Below are positions 1 through 9,964 of a stretch of DNA of 64,000 bases, one piece after another. The DNA lies in assembly GCF_900167975.1 (NCBI RefSeq), contig NZ_FUZU01000004.1, forward strand, positions 186,001 to 250,000. Direction: 5' to 3'. The position numbers and the translations under genes were made by a program. The DNA comes from Ohtaekwangia koreensis (GTDB lineage Bacteria; Bacteroidota; Bacteroidia; Cytophagales; Cyclobacteriaceae). Position 1 is the stretch's first letter, and each line of letters starts with the position of its first letter. Below the pieces are notes generated by a model. The model searched no databases and was not told the origin of the DNA. It saw nothing but the letters and a program-made list of their open reading frames with translations.

Positions 1-2
1 AT

Positions 3-509
3 GTATTCAGCAGCGGCAACCTTAAGCTTGATCTTCTGCATAATTTCTTTTTGGAATGTGGCGCCCGTGGTAACAAAATGAGAGTATATGAAATGACAAC
101 GGACCCTACAGCGCGTGAAATGGTAGGCTATCTTTTAGTACGCGGTGGTGTTCACATTGTAGCGTATGCCCGAGCCCTGGAACATCTTACGGGAGTGGAT
201 GTAAAGAAGCTTGTACCGGTGCCTGATTTAAGTAACAAAGCTTTTCCGGAAACACGCAAGTATGAAGACAGCGGTGTGCACCGGATATTATATACCTTCA
301 GCAAAGACGATTATCAGAAAGCAGGCATCATCTTCAATGGTCCGCATCCGGAAGATGGCAAGCCGCTTGAAGTTGTATTCGGAGCACCAGAGGGCGCTCC
401 TGTACCTGACCTCGATGAAGAAGTTCAACTGAATGCTCCGGGGGCTGACGACTTCGATACAGAAATGTTCGCAGACATTGCAAAAAAATTAGGCATTAAG
501 TATCCATAA
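3..509 (+). CDS. Manganese catalase, C-terminal part (runs in from the left edge)
   Basis: The reading frame is open from the first bases of the window, so the start codon lies to the left and only the C-terminal ~168 residues are seen. The frame reads through a helix with LLHNFFLECGAR and later REMVGYLLVRGGVH. The family (dimanganese, ferritin-like catalase) uses a Glu in the first helix and a His in the second as metal ligands, and both are present. The product breaks down hydrogen peroxide, probably in the cytoplasm. The C-terminal tail is acidic. A strong terminator follows 14 bases after the stop. An internal ATG at 51 is not the real start, because conserved helix residues lie before it. 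Confidence 0.9.
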   Translation, partial: VFSSGNLKLDLLHNFFLECGARGNKMRVYEMTTDPTAREMVGYLLVRGGVHIVAYARALEHLTGVDVKKLVPVPDLSNKAFPETRKYEDSGVHRILYTFSKDDYQKAGIIFNGPHPEDGKPLEVVFGAPEGAPVPDLDEEVQLNAPGADDFDTEMFADIAKKLGIKYP

Positions 510-522
510 AGTCAACTGAAAC

Positions 523-574
523 AAAACGCCACGGTCGATTGAATCTCAATTGATCCGTGGCGTTTTCATTTTTT
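523..574 (+). terminator. Rho-independent terminator after the catalase
   Basis: A perfect 12-bp stem, AAAACGCCACGG at 523-534 and CCGTGGCGTTTT at 555-566, closes a 20-nt loop. It is followed by a T-rich run up to 574. It separates the catalase from ligA. Confidence 0.85.
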
Positions 575-595
575 GCTATAACTTTAAGCGCTTAA

Positions 596-2623
<2,028 letters not shown>

Positions 2624-2631
2624 CTTTAGCG

Positions 2632-3138
2632 ATGAGGCTTAACTTTCTGAAATTCAAAACAAATGCGATTCTTAAGAAGAACAAAGCTTCACGCGCTAAT
2701 GTGGGTTATAAACAAGCTAAAACGGTAGGGATAATCTTTACTGTTGAAGACAAGCAGAAGCATTACATCGTAAAAGAATTCATAAAAAAACTGGAGCTTG
2801 ATGAAAAACATGTTCAGGTACTGGAATATCTTCCGGCCAAACATGATAACTACGAATTCAAGTTTGATTTTTTTACGGAGAAGGATCTTACCTTCTGGGG
2901 AAACATAACGTCATCCAGTGCACAGCAATTTGCGCAGGCACCGTTCGATTTTTTATTCTACATTGACCTTACTCCAAATGTACTCGTGCTACATTTGCTG
3001 GCCAAGAGTAAAGCAAAGTGCCGCGTAGGCAAGTTCTTCGATCAAGGGCAGCTATACCTCGAACTCATGATCGAGTCGGTTGCCAACACGCAAGCACTTG
3101 TTGACGGCATGTATAAATATGCAACCCAACTGAAGTAA
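2632..3138 (+). CDS. DUF6913-like conserved protein
   Basis: A 168-residue basic protein without signal peptide or membrane segment. The N-terminus is Lys-rich (KFKTNAILKKNKASR). The middle alternates short strands and helices, including FDFLFYIDLTPN, and it ends in a helical LVDGMYKYATQL segment. From memory it resembles the DUF6913 family, a small Bacteroidota family found beside ligA and dapA; this assignment rests on context and general look, not on a search. It sits 8 bases after ligA and 31 bases before dapA on the same strand, so co-transcription is likely. Function is unknown. Confidence 0.75.
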   Translation: MRLNFLKFKTNAILKKNKASRANVGYKQAKTVGIIFTVEDKQKHYIVKEFIKKLELDEKHVQVLEYLPAKHDNYEFKFDFFTEKDLTFWGNITSSSAQQFAQAPFDFLFYIDLTPNVLVLHLLAKSKAKCRVGKFFDQGQLYLELMIESVANTQALVDGMYKYATQLK

Positions 3139-3169
3139 AATACATTTACGAATTTCAATACCACTCTTT

Positions 3170-4045
3170 ATGAAAAAGTTTTATGGAACAGGTGTAGCGT
3201 TGGTTACTCCGTTCACGGAATCACTGGAAGTAGATTATAAGGCCCTCAAAAAATTACTCAATCATACGGCCAAGGGTGCGGATTACTATGTAGTGTTAGG
3301 CACTACGGGTGAATCGCCAACCGTTACCAGTGAAGAGAAGAAGAAGATATTGCAATTCGTAAAAGAGAACAACAGTAAGAACCTTCCCATCGTGTACGGC
3401 ATCGGGGGTAACAATACTGACGAAGTGCTCGAAGCTATTCATGATGCAGATCTGAAAGGCGTTGATGCTATTCTTTCGGTTAGTCCATATTACAATAAAC
3501 CTTCACAGGAAGGAATATACCAGCACTTCAAAAAAGTTGCTGATGCGAGCCCTGTCCCTGTAATCTTATATAACATTCCAGGAAGAACAGGTTCTAATAT
3601 GAGTGCGGAGACAACGCTACGGCTAGCCGAACACAAGAACGTTATTGGCATCAAGGAATCATCCGGCAACCTGGAGCAGTGCATCAAGATTGCGAAGTAT
3701 ATGCCGAAAGATTTCCTGTTGATTTCAGGTGATGATATGCTGGCAATTCCACTTTATTCCATTGGTGGTAAAGGGGTGATCTCGGTATTAGCGAATCCAT
3801 TTCCGGCTATATTCCGTAAAACGAAGGAGTATGTTTTTGCAGGCAACTATTCAAAGGCATCGCAGGAACTGTACAAGCTCTCGGATATTAACGGACCTGT
3901 ATACGAAGAAGGAAACCCGGTGGGCGTTAAATATATACTGTCGTTGTTAGGCATCACAACACCATTCTTACGGTTGCCGCATGCGGCTGCATCGGATGCT
4001 TTGAAAAAGAAGATTGATGCGGCTTATGAGCTGATAAAGAAGTAA
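3170..4045 (+). CDS. dapA: 4-hydroxy-tetrahydrodipicolinate synthase DapA
   Basis: A 291-residue TIM barrel that condenses pyruvate with aspartate semialdehyde, the first committed step to lysine and meso-diaminopimelate. Key residues are in place: the GTTGES motif with Thr45 and Thr46, Tyr134 in LYNIPGRTG, and the Schiff-base Lys162 in GIKESSG. Length is normal for the family. It is the third gene of the ligA run, and a strong hairpin lies just after the stop. The product supplies both lysine and cell-wall cross-links. Confidence 0.96.
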   Translation: MKKFYGTGVALVTPFTESLEVDYKALKKLLNHTAKGADYYVVLGTTGESPTVTSEEKKKILQFVKENNSKNLPIVYGIGGNNTDEVLEAIHDADLKGVDAILSVSPYYNKPSQEGIYQHFKKVADASPVPVILYNIPGRTGSNMSAETTLRLAEHKNVIGIKESSGNLEQCIKIAKYMPKDFLLISGDDMLAIPLYSIGGKGVISVLANPFPAIFRKTKEYVFAGNYSKASQELYKLSDINGPVYEEGNPVGVKYILSLLGITTPFLRLPHAAASDALKKKIDAAYELIKK

Positions 4046-4052
4046 TCATTTT

Positions 4053-4084
4053 TAGTGTCTGTTCTTCTCAAAGAACAGACACTA
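4053..4084. terminator. Perfect hairpin between converging dapA and a secreted-protein gene
   Basis: A perfect 14-bp stem (TAGTGTCTGTTCTT at 4053-4066, its complement at 4071-4084) with a CTCA loop. It lies between two converging genes and probably ends both transcripts. Neither side has a clear T tract, so it may instead be a 3'-end stabilising hairpin. Confidence 0.6.
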
Positions 4085-4108
4085 TATATACCTCCTACCA
4101 AGAAGATA

Positions 4109-5968
4109 TTACTTTATAAATAGCTTTTCAGTATACACGGAGTCATCAAGTATTACCTGTAGGATATACATTCCCGGAGTTGTTGCTGGAAGATCGATCG
4201 TTACCTCGTTATTCTGAATTTCATTGACTCCATATTGTCTCGCGTATAGTTCTTCACCGGATGTATCCATCACTTTTACATATACCGGGTGCTCGCCTGG
4301 GTTTGTAACGTGTATCGTAAACTTTAAATCTTGTGCAGGGTTGGGAGAAATCACAATCTGCTCCTTTGCATTGAGCGTTGCCGCACGTATACCCAGGTAC
4401 TCGTAGTTTCCATCGAGGTCAGTTTGCTTCAATCTATAGTACGATAATCCCGTGAAGGGCATCGCGTCCAGTATACTATACGATTGTTTTGTATTGGTAG
4501 TGTTCGCGCCTTGAACGCGTTCAACTTCCTGAAATATATATCCGTCTGCCGAGCGCTCAACCGTAAAGTAATCATTGTCACGTTCCGTAGCGGTCGTCCA
4601 TTTTACTTCAACCTTACGCTCCTGCTCAAGCGGAGAGACCGTAAAAGATACTAGTTCTACCGGCAATGGTGTTTGCGTAGCATTGGAAGTACCCAGTGTA
4701 AAACGCATGTTGTTAGCAATTGCGCTCACACCTGTAAAAGCATATATATTACTGCCGAGCGATGTTGCCCCGGTAATGGGCGTCTCATCCGAAAATACTC
4801 CATCATTATCACTATCTACCAGCAAGCGCAGATCGGTAATTACAACTGTACCCAGATTAGAAAGATCGAACCTTATATCTATACTTCCAACATCTACCGC
4901 TGCACCTGCAGAACTCGCTTCACTGACTCTCCATACGCGTGCAAACCTTGCGGCAACGCCAGCAGGAACATCGCTTGTCTCATTCGCCAGCAAGGCACCA
5001 TTATTATGACCCCATATAAAGAATTCATCGTTACCTAAATCTGTAGCATTGAGTATACGTACTATACCGGTGCCCCGTGAATCACTTTGAATGTTTGATG
5101 CGTCTGTTCTTCCAATACCGGCAACTTCGTAATCAAAATTACTTCCGGCATTGTCTTCGTCATATATATCGGAAGCCGAAAGGGTGATGTTATATTTCGC
5201 AGCCAGATAATTGTTAAGTATAATTCGTTGGGCAGTATTAATAGATGTACTATAGATAATGAGCTCGGCAATCTCGCCCTGAAAACTTCTACCACTGAAA
5301 TTGGCTGCGCCTAAATCATAGGCGTTGCTAACAGCCCAATCCAGGAATGTGCCGGTAGTGTTGAGAATGTTGGTGTTGTCGTTCCAGGCATTTACGGCGG
5401 TTCCGTTTTTGCTTAGCGTTCCTACATGCCATGCATCTTGTGTAACCGAATTAATAGCAGAGTAAGCATTGTTCGCTCCGTTACGTAATCGCAGTCTGTC
5501 ATTTGTTACAGTAAATGTTCCATAGTCCACTGATTCCCCTGACGAAGGTCCCATGATCTCACAGTTATTTAGATTACCGGTAAACTTGAATACATATAAA
5601 AACGTCCGGTTATCAGAAGCAGTGATCGATGTGATTGTATTGCTCAGGTTAAGTCTTTCAAAATTAGACTGAACAAACTGCATGGCTCCATGTCCGTTCA
5701 CAAAGCTGGTTATAAACTCAGGGACAGCGGTACCTGCACCTGTCATGTTTAAGCCATTGCCCGATTGATCGGCCCAATTTGTAACATCAGTAGCACTTCC
5801 TCCAGAGCCGGTATTATTCGTTGTTGTTATACCTTTATCAATGTCAAGCCAAAGCTCCAGCGTTGAAGAACCATCGCTTGCACCAATCCCGGCAGGGCCT
5901 GTTTGTGACCAACCGAGGTATGGCATAAACGCCAATGATACAATCACCCAATTTTTAAACATAACCAC
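4109..5968 (-). CDS. Secreted LamG-like protein with type IX sorting domain
   Basis: A 619-residue extracellular protein. Residues 1-21 form a signal peptide ending WSQ. Residues ~35-260 look like a concanavalin/LamG-type sandwich (LELWLDID near the start, GEIAELIIYS near the end). A following module with YEVAGIGRTDAS resembles the DUF8202 region seen in similar Bacteroidota surface proteins. From ~440 comes a fibronectin-like strand region (PVELVSFTV), and the last ~80 residues form a type A sorting domain (ISPNPAQ, then TPGMYILQV and a basic end). It is probably exported through the type IX system and attached to the surface or released. No catalytic residues are recognised. It stands alone, facing dapA. 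Confidence 0.85.
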   Translation of the reverse strand: MVMFKNWVIVSLAFMPYLGWSQTGPAGIGASDGSSTLELWLDIDKGITTTNNTGSGGSATDVTNWADQSGNGLNMTGAGTAVPEFITSFVNGHGAMQFVQSNFERLNLSNTITSITASDNRTFLYVFKFTGNLNNCEIMGPSSGESVDYGTFTVTNDRLRLRNGANNAYSAINSVTQDAWHVGTLSKNGTAVNAWNDNTNILNTTGTFLDWAVSNAYDLGAANFSGRSFQGEIAELIIYSTSINTAQRIILNNYLAAKYNITLSASDIYDEDNAGSNFDYEVAGIGRTDASNIQSDSRGTGIVRILNATDLGNDEFFIWGHNNGALLANETSDVPAGVAARFARVWRVSEASSAGAAVDVGSIDIRFDLSNLGTVVITDLRLLVDSDNDGVFSDETPITGATSLGSNIYAFTGVSAIANNMRFTLGTSNATQTPLPVELVSFTVSPLEQERKVEVKWTTATERDNDYFTVERSADGYIFQEVERVQGANTTNTKQSYSILDAMPFTGLSYYRLKQTDLDGNYEYLGIRAATLNAKEQIVISPNPAQDLKFTIHVTNPGEHPVYVKVMDTSGEELYARQYGVNEIQNNEVTIDLPATTPGMYILQVILDDSVYTEKLFIK

Positions 5969-6214
5969 CTATAATTAATCCTGCCAAGGTAGGTATTACG
6001 ACAGTTTTCAGTGATCCTGAAAATCACTCATAGAAGCATCAGTAATAATACGTAGAAATAGCTACGTTAAAAAGAAAGAAGGCAACTGCCGCAGCAACCC
6101 AACCTTACATTCTCCACTTGGAATTGATGACCGGAGCTCCAGGCTATTCGTCTAAAAATCATTTGCATAACCAATTCCGGAATTGTTAATTGCTGATTGT
6201 AAATACAATAAAGC

Positions 6215-7189
6215 GTGGCCTGGTATCGTGAATTTGGACTAACGGAAATCATCTTTATCACATTGTTCGTGATATTGTATGCCCTCTATGTTATTCGTGT
6301 CGTTAAAATTGCAAGAGGTTTAAATACACCTTACTATACTATCTTCTTCAAGCTGGGAATTCGTATTCTATACTTTGCTCTTTTCATAATTGCCATGTTG
6401 GGCCCTTCATTCGGAGGCTCTAAAAAAGAAGTGAAGTCAGTAGGCAAAGACATTATGATCTGCATCGATCTTTCTAAATCAATGGACGCGTTTGACATTC
6501 AACCGACACGATTGGAGAAAATCAAGTTTGAAATGAAAAGACTTGTAGATGCGTTTAGTTCCGATCGCATTGGAATTATCATCTTCAGTTCGGAAGCATT
6601 TATGCAATGCCCGCTTACATACGACCAAAATGCTTTGAATCTTTTTATTGAAACCATGAACTCAAGCCTTGTGCCAAGCTCGGGTACCGACTTCGGTCCT
6701 CCACTGCGAATGGCTTTACAGAAACTTGAGGATGACGAGAAGACCGGACCCGCCACACAATCAAAATCAAAAGTGATTATTCTCATCAGTGATGGCGAAG
6801 ATTTTGGTGAGGAGACTGAAGAGGTTTCCCGCGATATAGAAAATAAGAACATCAAATTGTTTACGCTTGGTGTTGGCACTGAATCGGGTGGCAATATTTA
6901 TTCGGGCCGGGGACTTAAAAATGATAAGAATGGAAGGCCGGTGTTATCGAAATTGAATTCCAAATCGCTTCGTGACCTTGCGAATAAAACGGATGGCCAG
7001 TATTTTGAGATTAATGAAACTAAAAATGATGTTTCGCGATTGATAAATACAATTGGAAAGATTGAAGGTGAACTGCGGGATGCGCGGTATGTTGATGTGA
7101 CAGCGAATAAGTACTTTTACTTTCTGGCAGCAGCAGTGGTGTTGTTATTGCTGGATGTACTGATCAATGTGCCTACTTTTAAAATATGA
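6215..7189 (+). CDS. batB: VWA-domain membrane protein, BatB-like
   Basis: A 324-residue membrane protein with two N-terminal membrane segments (about 9-29 and 45-63), a von Willebrand A domain (about 78-270) and a C-terminal membrane segment (about 302-319). The metal-ion adhesion site is complete: DLSKS at 85-89, the Thr in SSGTDFG, and ISDGED. In Bacteroides the Bat proteins form a membrane complex linked to aerotolerance, but the biochemical role is unclear. The start is the GTG at 6215, because an in-frame stop lies two codons upstream and no early ATG exists; MAWYREF fits other BatB N-termini. Two TPR-type genes follow in the same direction. Confidence 0.85.
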   Translation: MAWYREFGLTEIIFITLFVILYALYVIRVVKIARGLNTPYYTIFFKLGIRILYFALFIIAMLGPSFGGSKKEVKSVGKDIMICIDLSKSMDAFDIQPTRLEKIKFEMKRLVDAFSSDRIGIIIFSSEAFMQCPLTYDQNALNLFIETMNSSLVPSSGTDFGPPLRMALQKLEDDEKTGPATQSKSKVIILISDGEDFGEETEEVSRDIENKNIKLFTLGVGTESGGNIYSGRGLKNDKNGRPVLSKLNSKSLRDLANKTDGQYFEINETKNDVSRLINTIGKIEGELRDARYVDVTANKYFYFLAAAVVLLLLDVLINVPTFKI

Positions 7190-7250
7190 ATTCATTCGCA
7201 CACCTATACATTTCACACAACAGCTTATTAACGTTTTATAACACGTACGC

Positions 7251-7847
7251 ATGAAGTATATTTTTGTTTCTCTATTTGTGATTGGCTTCTTTACTGATCC
7301 CTTCCGGATCGGCAGGATCAATCATGCAAAAACAGAAGCCAGAGACGCCTATACTTCCGGAGACTATAAAACCGCTATAGGAAAATTTCATCTGTTGATT
7401 GACTCGATGAAAATAATGGAAGATGAGTTACAGCTCAACCTCGCCCATTCATATTTTCAATTGAACGATACTGCGAACGCTGTCATCACGTATGAATCAC
7501 TTACGGGAAGCAAGCAAAGTGAGGTACGTTCAAAAGCGCAGCAACAACTCGGCATCCTAAACTATCGCAAGCAAAAGTTTGAAGAAGCACTTAATAATTT
7601 CAAGCTTGCTCTGAAAGCGAATCCCGACAATATGGATGCCCGCTATAATTACGAGTTATTGAAAAAGAAACTCGATTACCCGGAAATGATTATGAGTACG
7701 ATAAGATCGCTCGTGAAACAACATAAGTATAAACTTGCTTATGATATACTTCAGGAAGCCATTCAGAAAGATCCTGAAGTTGACAAAAGGAATCCGGGTT
7801 ATTCGCAACGTTTAGAGAACATCGTTAAAATAGATAGCCATGAATAA
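7251..7847 (+). CDS. TPR-repeat protein of the Bat cluster
   Basis: A 198-residue protein with an N-terminal hydrophobic segment (residues 1-16) that is probably a signal peptide or anchor. About three TPR units follow: one around AYTSGDYKTAIGKF, one around AHSYFQLNDTANAV and one around LNYRKQKFEEALNNF with KANPDNMDARYNY. The C-terminal part is helical. It overlaps the next gene by 8 bases, which implies translational coupling. In Bat operons TPR proteins of this kind (BatC or BatE type) probably scaffold the VWA proteins in the periplasm. Which of the two it matches cannot be told by eye. Confidence 0.8.
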   Translation: MKYIFVSLFVIGFFTDPFRIGRINHAKTEARDAYTSGDYKTAIGKFHLLIDSMKIMEDELQLNLAHSYFQLNDTANAVITYESLTGSKQSEVRSKAQQQLGILNYRKQKFEEALNNFKLALKANPDNMDARYNYELLKKKLDYPEMIMSTIRSLVKQHKYKLAYDILQEAIQKDPEVDKRNPGYSQRLENIVKIDSHE

Positions 7848-8514
7848 ACTATTGCTAAGTATACTTCTCCTCGTAGCCGTTGTTCATGTACGGGCACAGT
7901 CTCTTGCAGATGGAAAATTTCATCAGGCATCCAATCAGTATGTTAACAATGATTTAAACGGAGCACTTGCATCTGTAAAGCAAGGCTTGAAAGAGAAACC
8001 TGGTGATAAAAAACTTGAAGAATTGCGAAAGATCCTGGAGAAAGAAAAAGAGCAGCAGAAGGAGCAGGAAAAAAAGGATCAGCAACAAAAAGATCAGGAG
8101 AATAAGGATCAAGAGAAGAAAGATCAGCAGCAAAAAGACCAGGAAAAGAAAGATCAAGAGAAAAAGGATCAGGAGAAAAAAGATCAGGAAAAGAAAGACC
8201 AGGAGAAAAAGGATCAGCAGAATAAAGACGAGAAGAGCAAAGAACAGCAGGAGAAGGAACAGAAGGAAAAAGAAGAACAGGAAAAGAAAGACCAGGAGAA
8301 AAAAGAAAAGGATCAACAAAATCCTGAACAGAAAGACGACCAGGAAAAGAAAAAACCAAATCCTCAGCTCTCTGAAAAATTAGAGCAGATGAAGATGAGC
8401 GAGCAGAAAGCGCGCATGATTCTGGAAGCCATGAAGAACCAGGAAATTCAATACCTGCAGCAAAATAAGCGCAAGGCTACAAAACCACGAGACAAAAGTA
8501 AGCCTGACTGGTAA
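7840..8514 (+). CDS. batC: BatC-like TPR protein with KDQEK low-complexity tract
   Basis: A 224-residue protein with a signal peptide ending VRAQS, a short TPR-like helix pair (FHQASNQYVNNDLNGAL, then VKQGLKEKPGDKKLEEL), a highly charged tract of about 100 residues built from K, D, Q and E, and a conserved tail (KARMILEAMKNQEIQYLQ and a final KSKPDW). The tail is typical of BatC. The middle is a 5-residue-period repeat that would form a long charged helix in the periplasm. It overlaps the preceding TPR gene by 8 bases. No BatD follows, which is unusual for the cluster. Confidence 0.82.
   Translation: MNKLLLSILLLVAVVHVRAQSLADGKFHQASNQYVNNDLNGALASVKQGLKEKPGDKKLEELRKILEKEKEQQKEQEKKDQQQKDQENKDQEKKDQQQKDQEKKDQEKKDQEKKDQEKKDQEKKDQQNKDEKSKEQQEKEQKEKEEQEKKDQEKKEKDQQNPEQKDDQEKKKPNPQLSEKLEQMKMSEQKARMILEAMKNQEIQYLQQNKRKATKPRDKSKPDW
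8047..8340 (+). repeat. 15-bp-period coding microsatellite inside the BatC-like gene
   Basis: The stretch is an imperfect tandem repeat, most regular between about 8100 and 8220, with units close to AAGAAAGATCAGGAG (KKDQE). It is very purine-rich on the plus strand. The lack of T leaves long open frames on the other strand that are not genes. Copy number can be expected to vary by slippage in whole 15-bp steps, which keeps the frame. Confidence 0.85.
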
Positions 8515-8538
8515 TCTCATCTGTAAATATAGCTGGTG

Positions 8539-8566
8539 ATCTATAGTCGCTGGCTTGACTATAGAT
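8539..8566 (+). terminator. Hairpin after the Bat cluster
   Basis: Perfect 10-bp stem (ATCTATAGTC at 8539-8548, complement at 8557-8566) with an 8-nt loop, 25 bases after the BatC-like stop. No T tract follows, so terminator function is only probable. Confidence 0.45.
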
Positions 8567-8614
8567 ATGCCGTTGGCAGTTGCTATCGTTTATCATCGTT
8601 AAACTCATTAACCC

Positions 8615-9793
8615 ATGAAAGAAGTATATATCATTTCCGCTGTGCGCACTCCGATCGGAAGTTTCGGAGGAAGCCTGGCATCTTTAACCGCTACTGCATT
8701 AGGCTCTATTGCTGTAAAAGGTGCTATTGAAAAAGCAGGCGTTGATCCCAAACTTATACAAGAGGTATTTATAGGGAACGTTATCGCAGCTGGATTAGGG
8801 CAGGCTCCGGCTACACAAATAGCAGCAGGTGCCGGATTAGGTTTTGAAATTCCTTGTACAATAATAAATAAGGTTTGTGCCTCTGGAATGAAAGCCATTA
8901 TGGTTGGGGCGCAGTCTATTATATTGGGGCAAAACGATGTCGTTGTTGCTGGTGGTACGGAAAGTATGAGCAACATTCCATACTATCTTTTAAAGGCACG
9001 CTATGGATATAAATATGGTAACAGTGAACTGATCGATGGTTTGCAACATGACGGCCTCACGGATGTATATAATCATTGTGCGATGGGCGTTTGCTCGGAT
9101 AACACAGCAAAGGAAATGAATATATCTCGCCAGGACCAGGATGCTTATGCCATCAATTCGTATAAGCGCTCGGCCGCATCATGGGCTGCTGGTAAATTCA
9201 AAGATGAAATTATAGCTGTAGAAATAACAGATCGCAAAGGCAACTTAACACGTTTCGCAGAAGACGAAGAGTATAAAAGTGTAAACTTCGATAAGATCCC
9301 CGGATTGAAACCTGCGTTTACAAAAGATGGTACCGCTACAGCGGCTAATGCCTCCACCTTAAATGACGGTGCTTCTGCTTTGGTACTAATGAGCAAAGAA
9401 AAAGCCGAGGCGTTAGGCTTGAAACCCATTGCTAAAATATTAGGCTTTGCCGATGCAGCACAGGACCCGATGTGGTTCACCACTACCCCATCTATAGCTA
9501 TACCGAAGGCTATAAAACATGCGGGTATCGATAAGAAAGATATTTCGTATTATGAAATCAACGAAGCATTCTCCGCTGTTGCGCTTGCCAATAATATAAA
9601 GTTGGGACTTGATAGTGAGAAAGTAAACGTCAACGGAGGCGCTGTTGCATTAGGACATCCACTCGGAGCATCGGGTGCGCGTATCACCACTACACTCATC
9701 AACGTTCTTAAACAGAATAACGGGGGTATAGGCGTAGCCGGAATTTGTAACGGAGGGGGCGGAGCCTCCGCCATCGTAATCGAAAATATATAA
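8615..9793 (+). CDS. Acetyl-CoA C-acetyltransferase (thiolase)
   Basis: A 392-residue cytoplasmic thiolase of normal length. The catalytic residues match the well-studied bacterial biosynthetic thiolase: Cys88 in NKVCASGMKA, His348 in GHPLGASGAR and Cys378 in GICNGGGGAS. The enzyme joins two acetyl-CoA to acetoacetyl-CoA or runs the reverse reaction. With no beta-oxidation partners next door, direction and physiological pathway (ketone body, isoprenoid precursor or fatty-acid breakdown) remain open. It is a single-gene unit with its own terminator. Confidence 0.94.
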   Translation: MKEVYIISAVRTPIGSFGGSLASLTATALGSIAVKGAIEKAGVDPKLIQEVFIGNVIAAGLGQAPATQIAAGAGLGFEIPCTIINKVCASGMKAIMVGAQSIILGQNDVVVAGGTESMSNIPYYLLKARYGYKYGNSELIDGLQHDGLTDVYNHCAMGVCSDNTAKEMNISRQDQDAYAINSYKRSAASWAAGKFKDEIIAVEITDRKGNLTRFAEDEEYKSVNFDKIPGLKPAFTKDGTATAANASTLNDGASALVLMSKEKAEALGLKPIAKILGFADAAQDPMWFTTTPSIAIPKAIKHAGIDKKDISYYEINEAFSAVALANNIKLGLDSEKVNVNGGAVALGHPLGASGARITTTLINVLKQNNGGIGVAGICNGGGGASAIVIENI

Positions 9794-9799
9794 AGCAAC

Positions 9800-9826
9800 A
9801 TCCCGGGAAACCGGGATTTGTTTTTT
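9800..9826 (+). terminator. Rho-independent terminator after the thiolase gene
   Basis: Stem ATCCCGG (9800-9806) and CCGGGAT (9811-9817) with a GAAA tetraloop, followed by TTGTTTTTT. A classic intrinsic terminator 7 bases after the stop. Confidence 0.9.
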
Positions 9827-9964
9827 AGTGCCTTCAGGATATATATATTCCTTTTTTTTGCAATTCCTCACTCGTTCATACATCACCACCTTCTATATAA
9901 AATAACCCGCCCGTCTGAACGTTTAAAATGCATACTTTACGGCTTCAAACAATTTAAAAGGATC

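Noticed and set aside
4575-5009. Plus-strand frame of 144 codons inside the type IX secreted-protein gene
   Set aside because: It lies fully opposite a clear signal-peptide protein with a C-terminal sorting domain and has no recognisable domain of its own.
7943-8383. Three long open frames opposite or shifted to the BatC-like gene
   Set aside because: They are by-products of the purine-rich KDQEK repeat, which lacks stop codons on several frames. Their products are pure low-complexity Leu/Phe or Lys/Arg runs.
9818-9964. N-terminal extension of the MORN_2 protein
   Set aside because: The upstream ATG lies inside the thiolase terminator, and the extension would place a complete signal peptide at residue 50.
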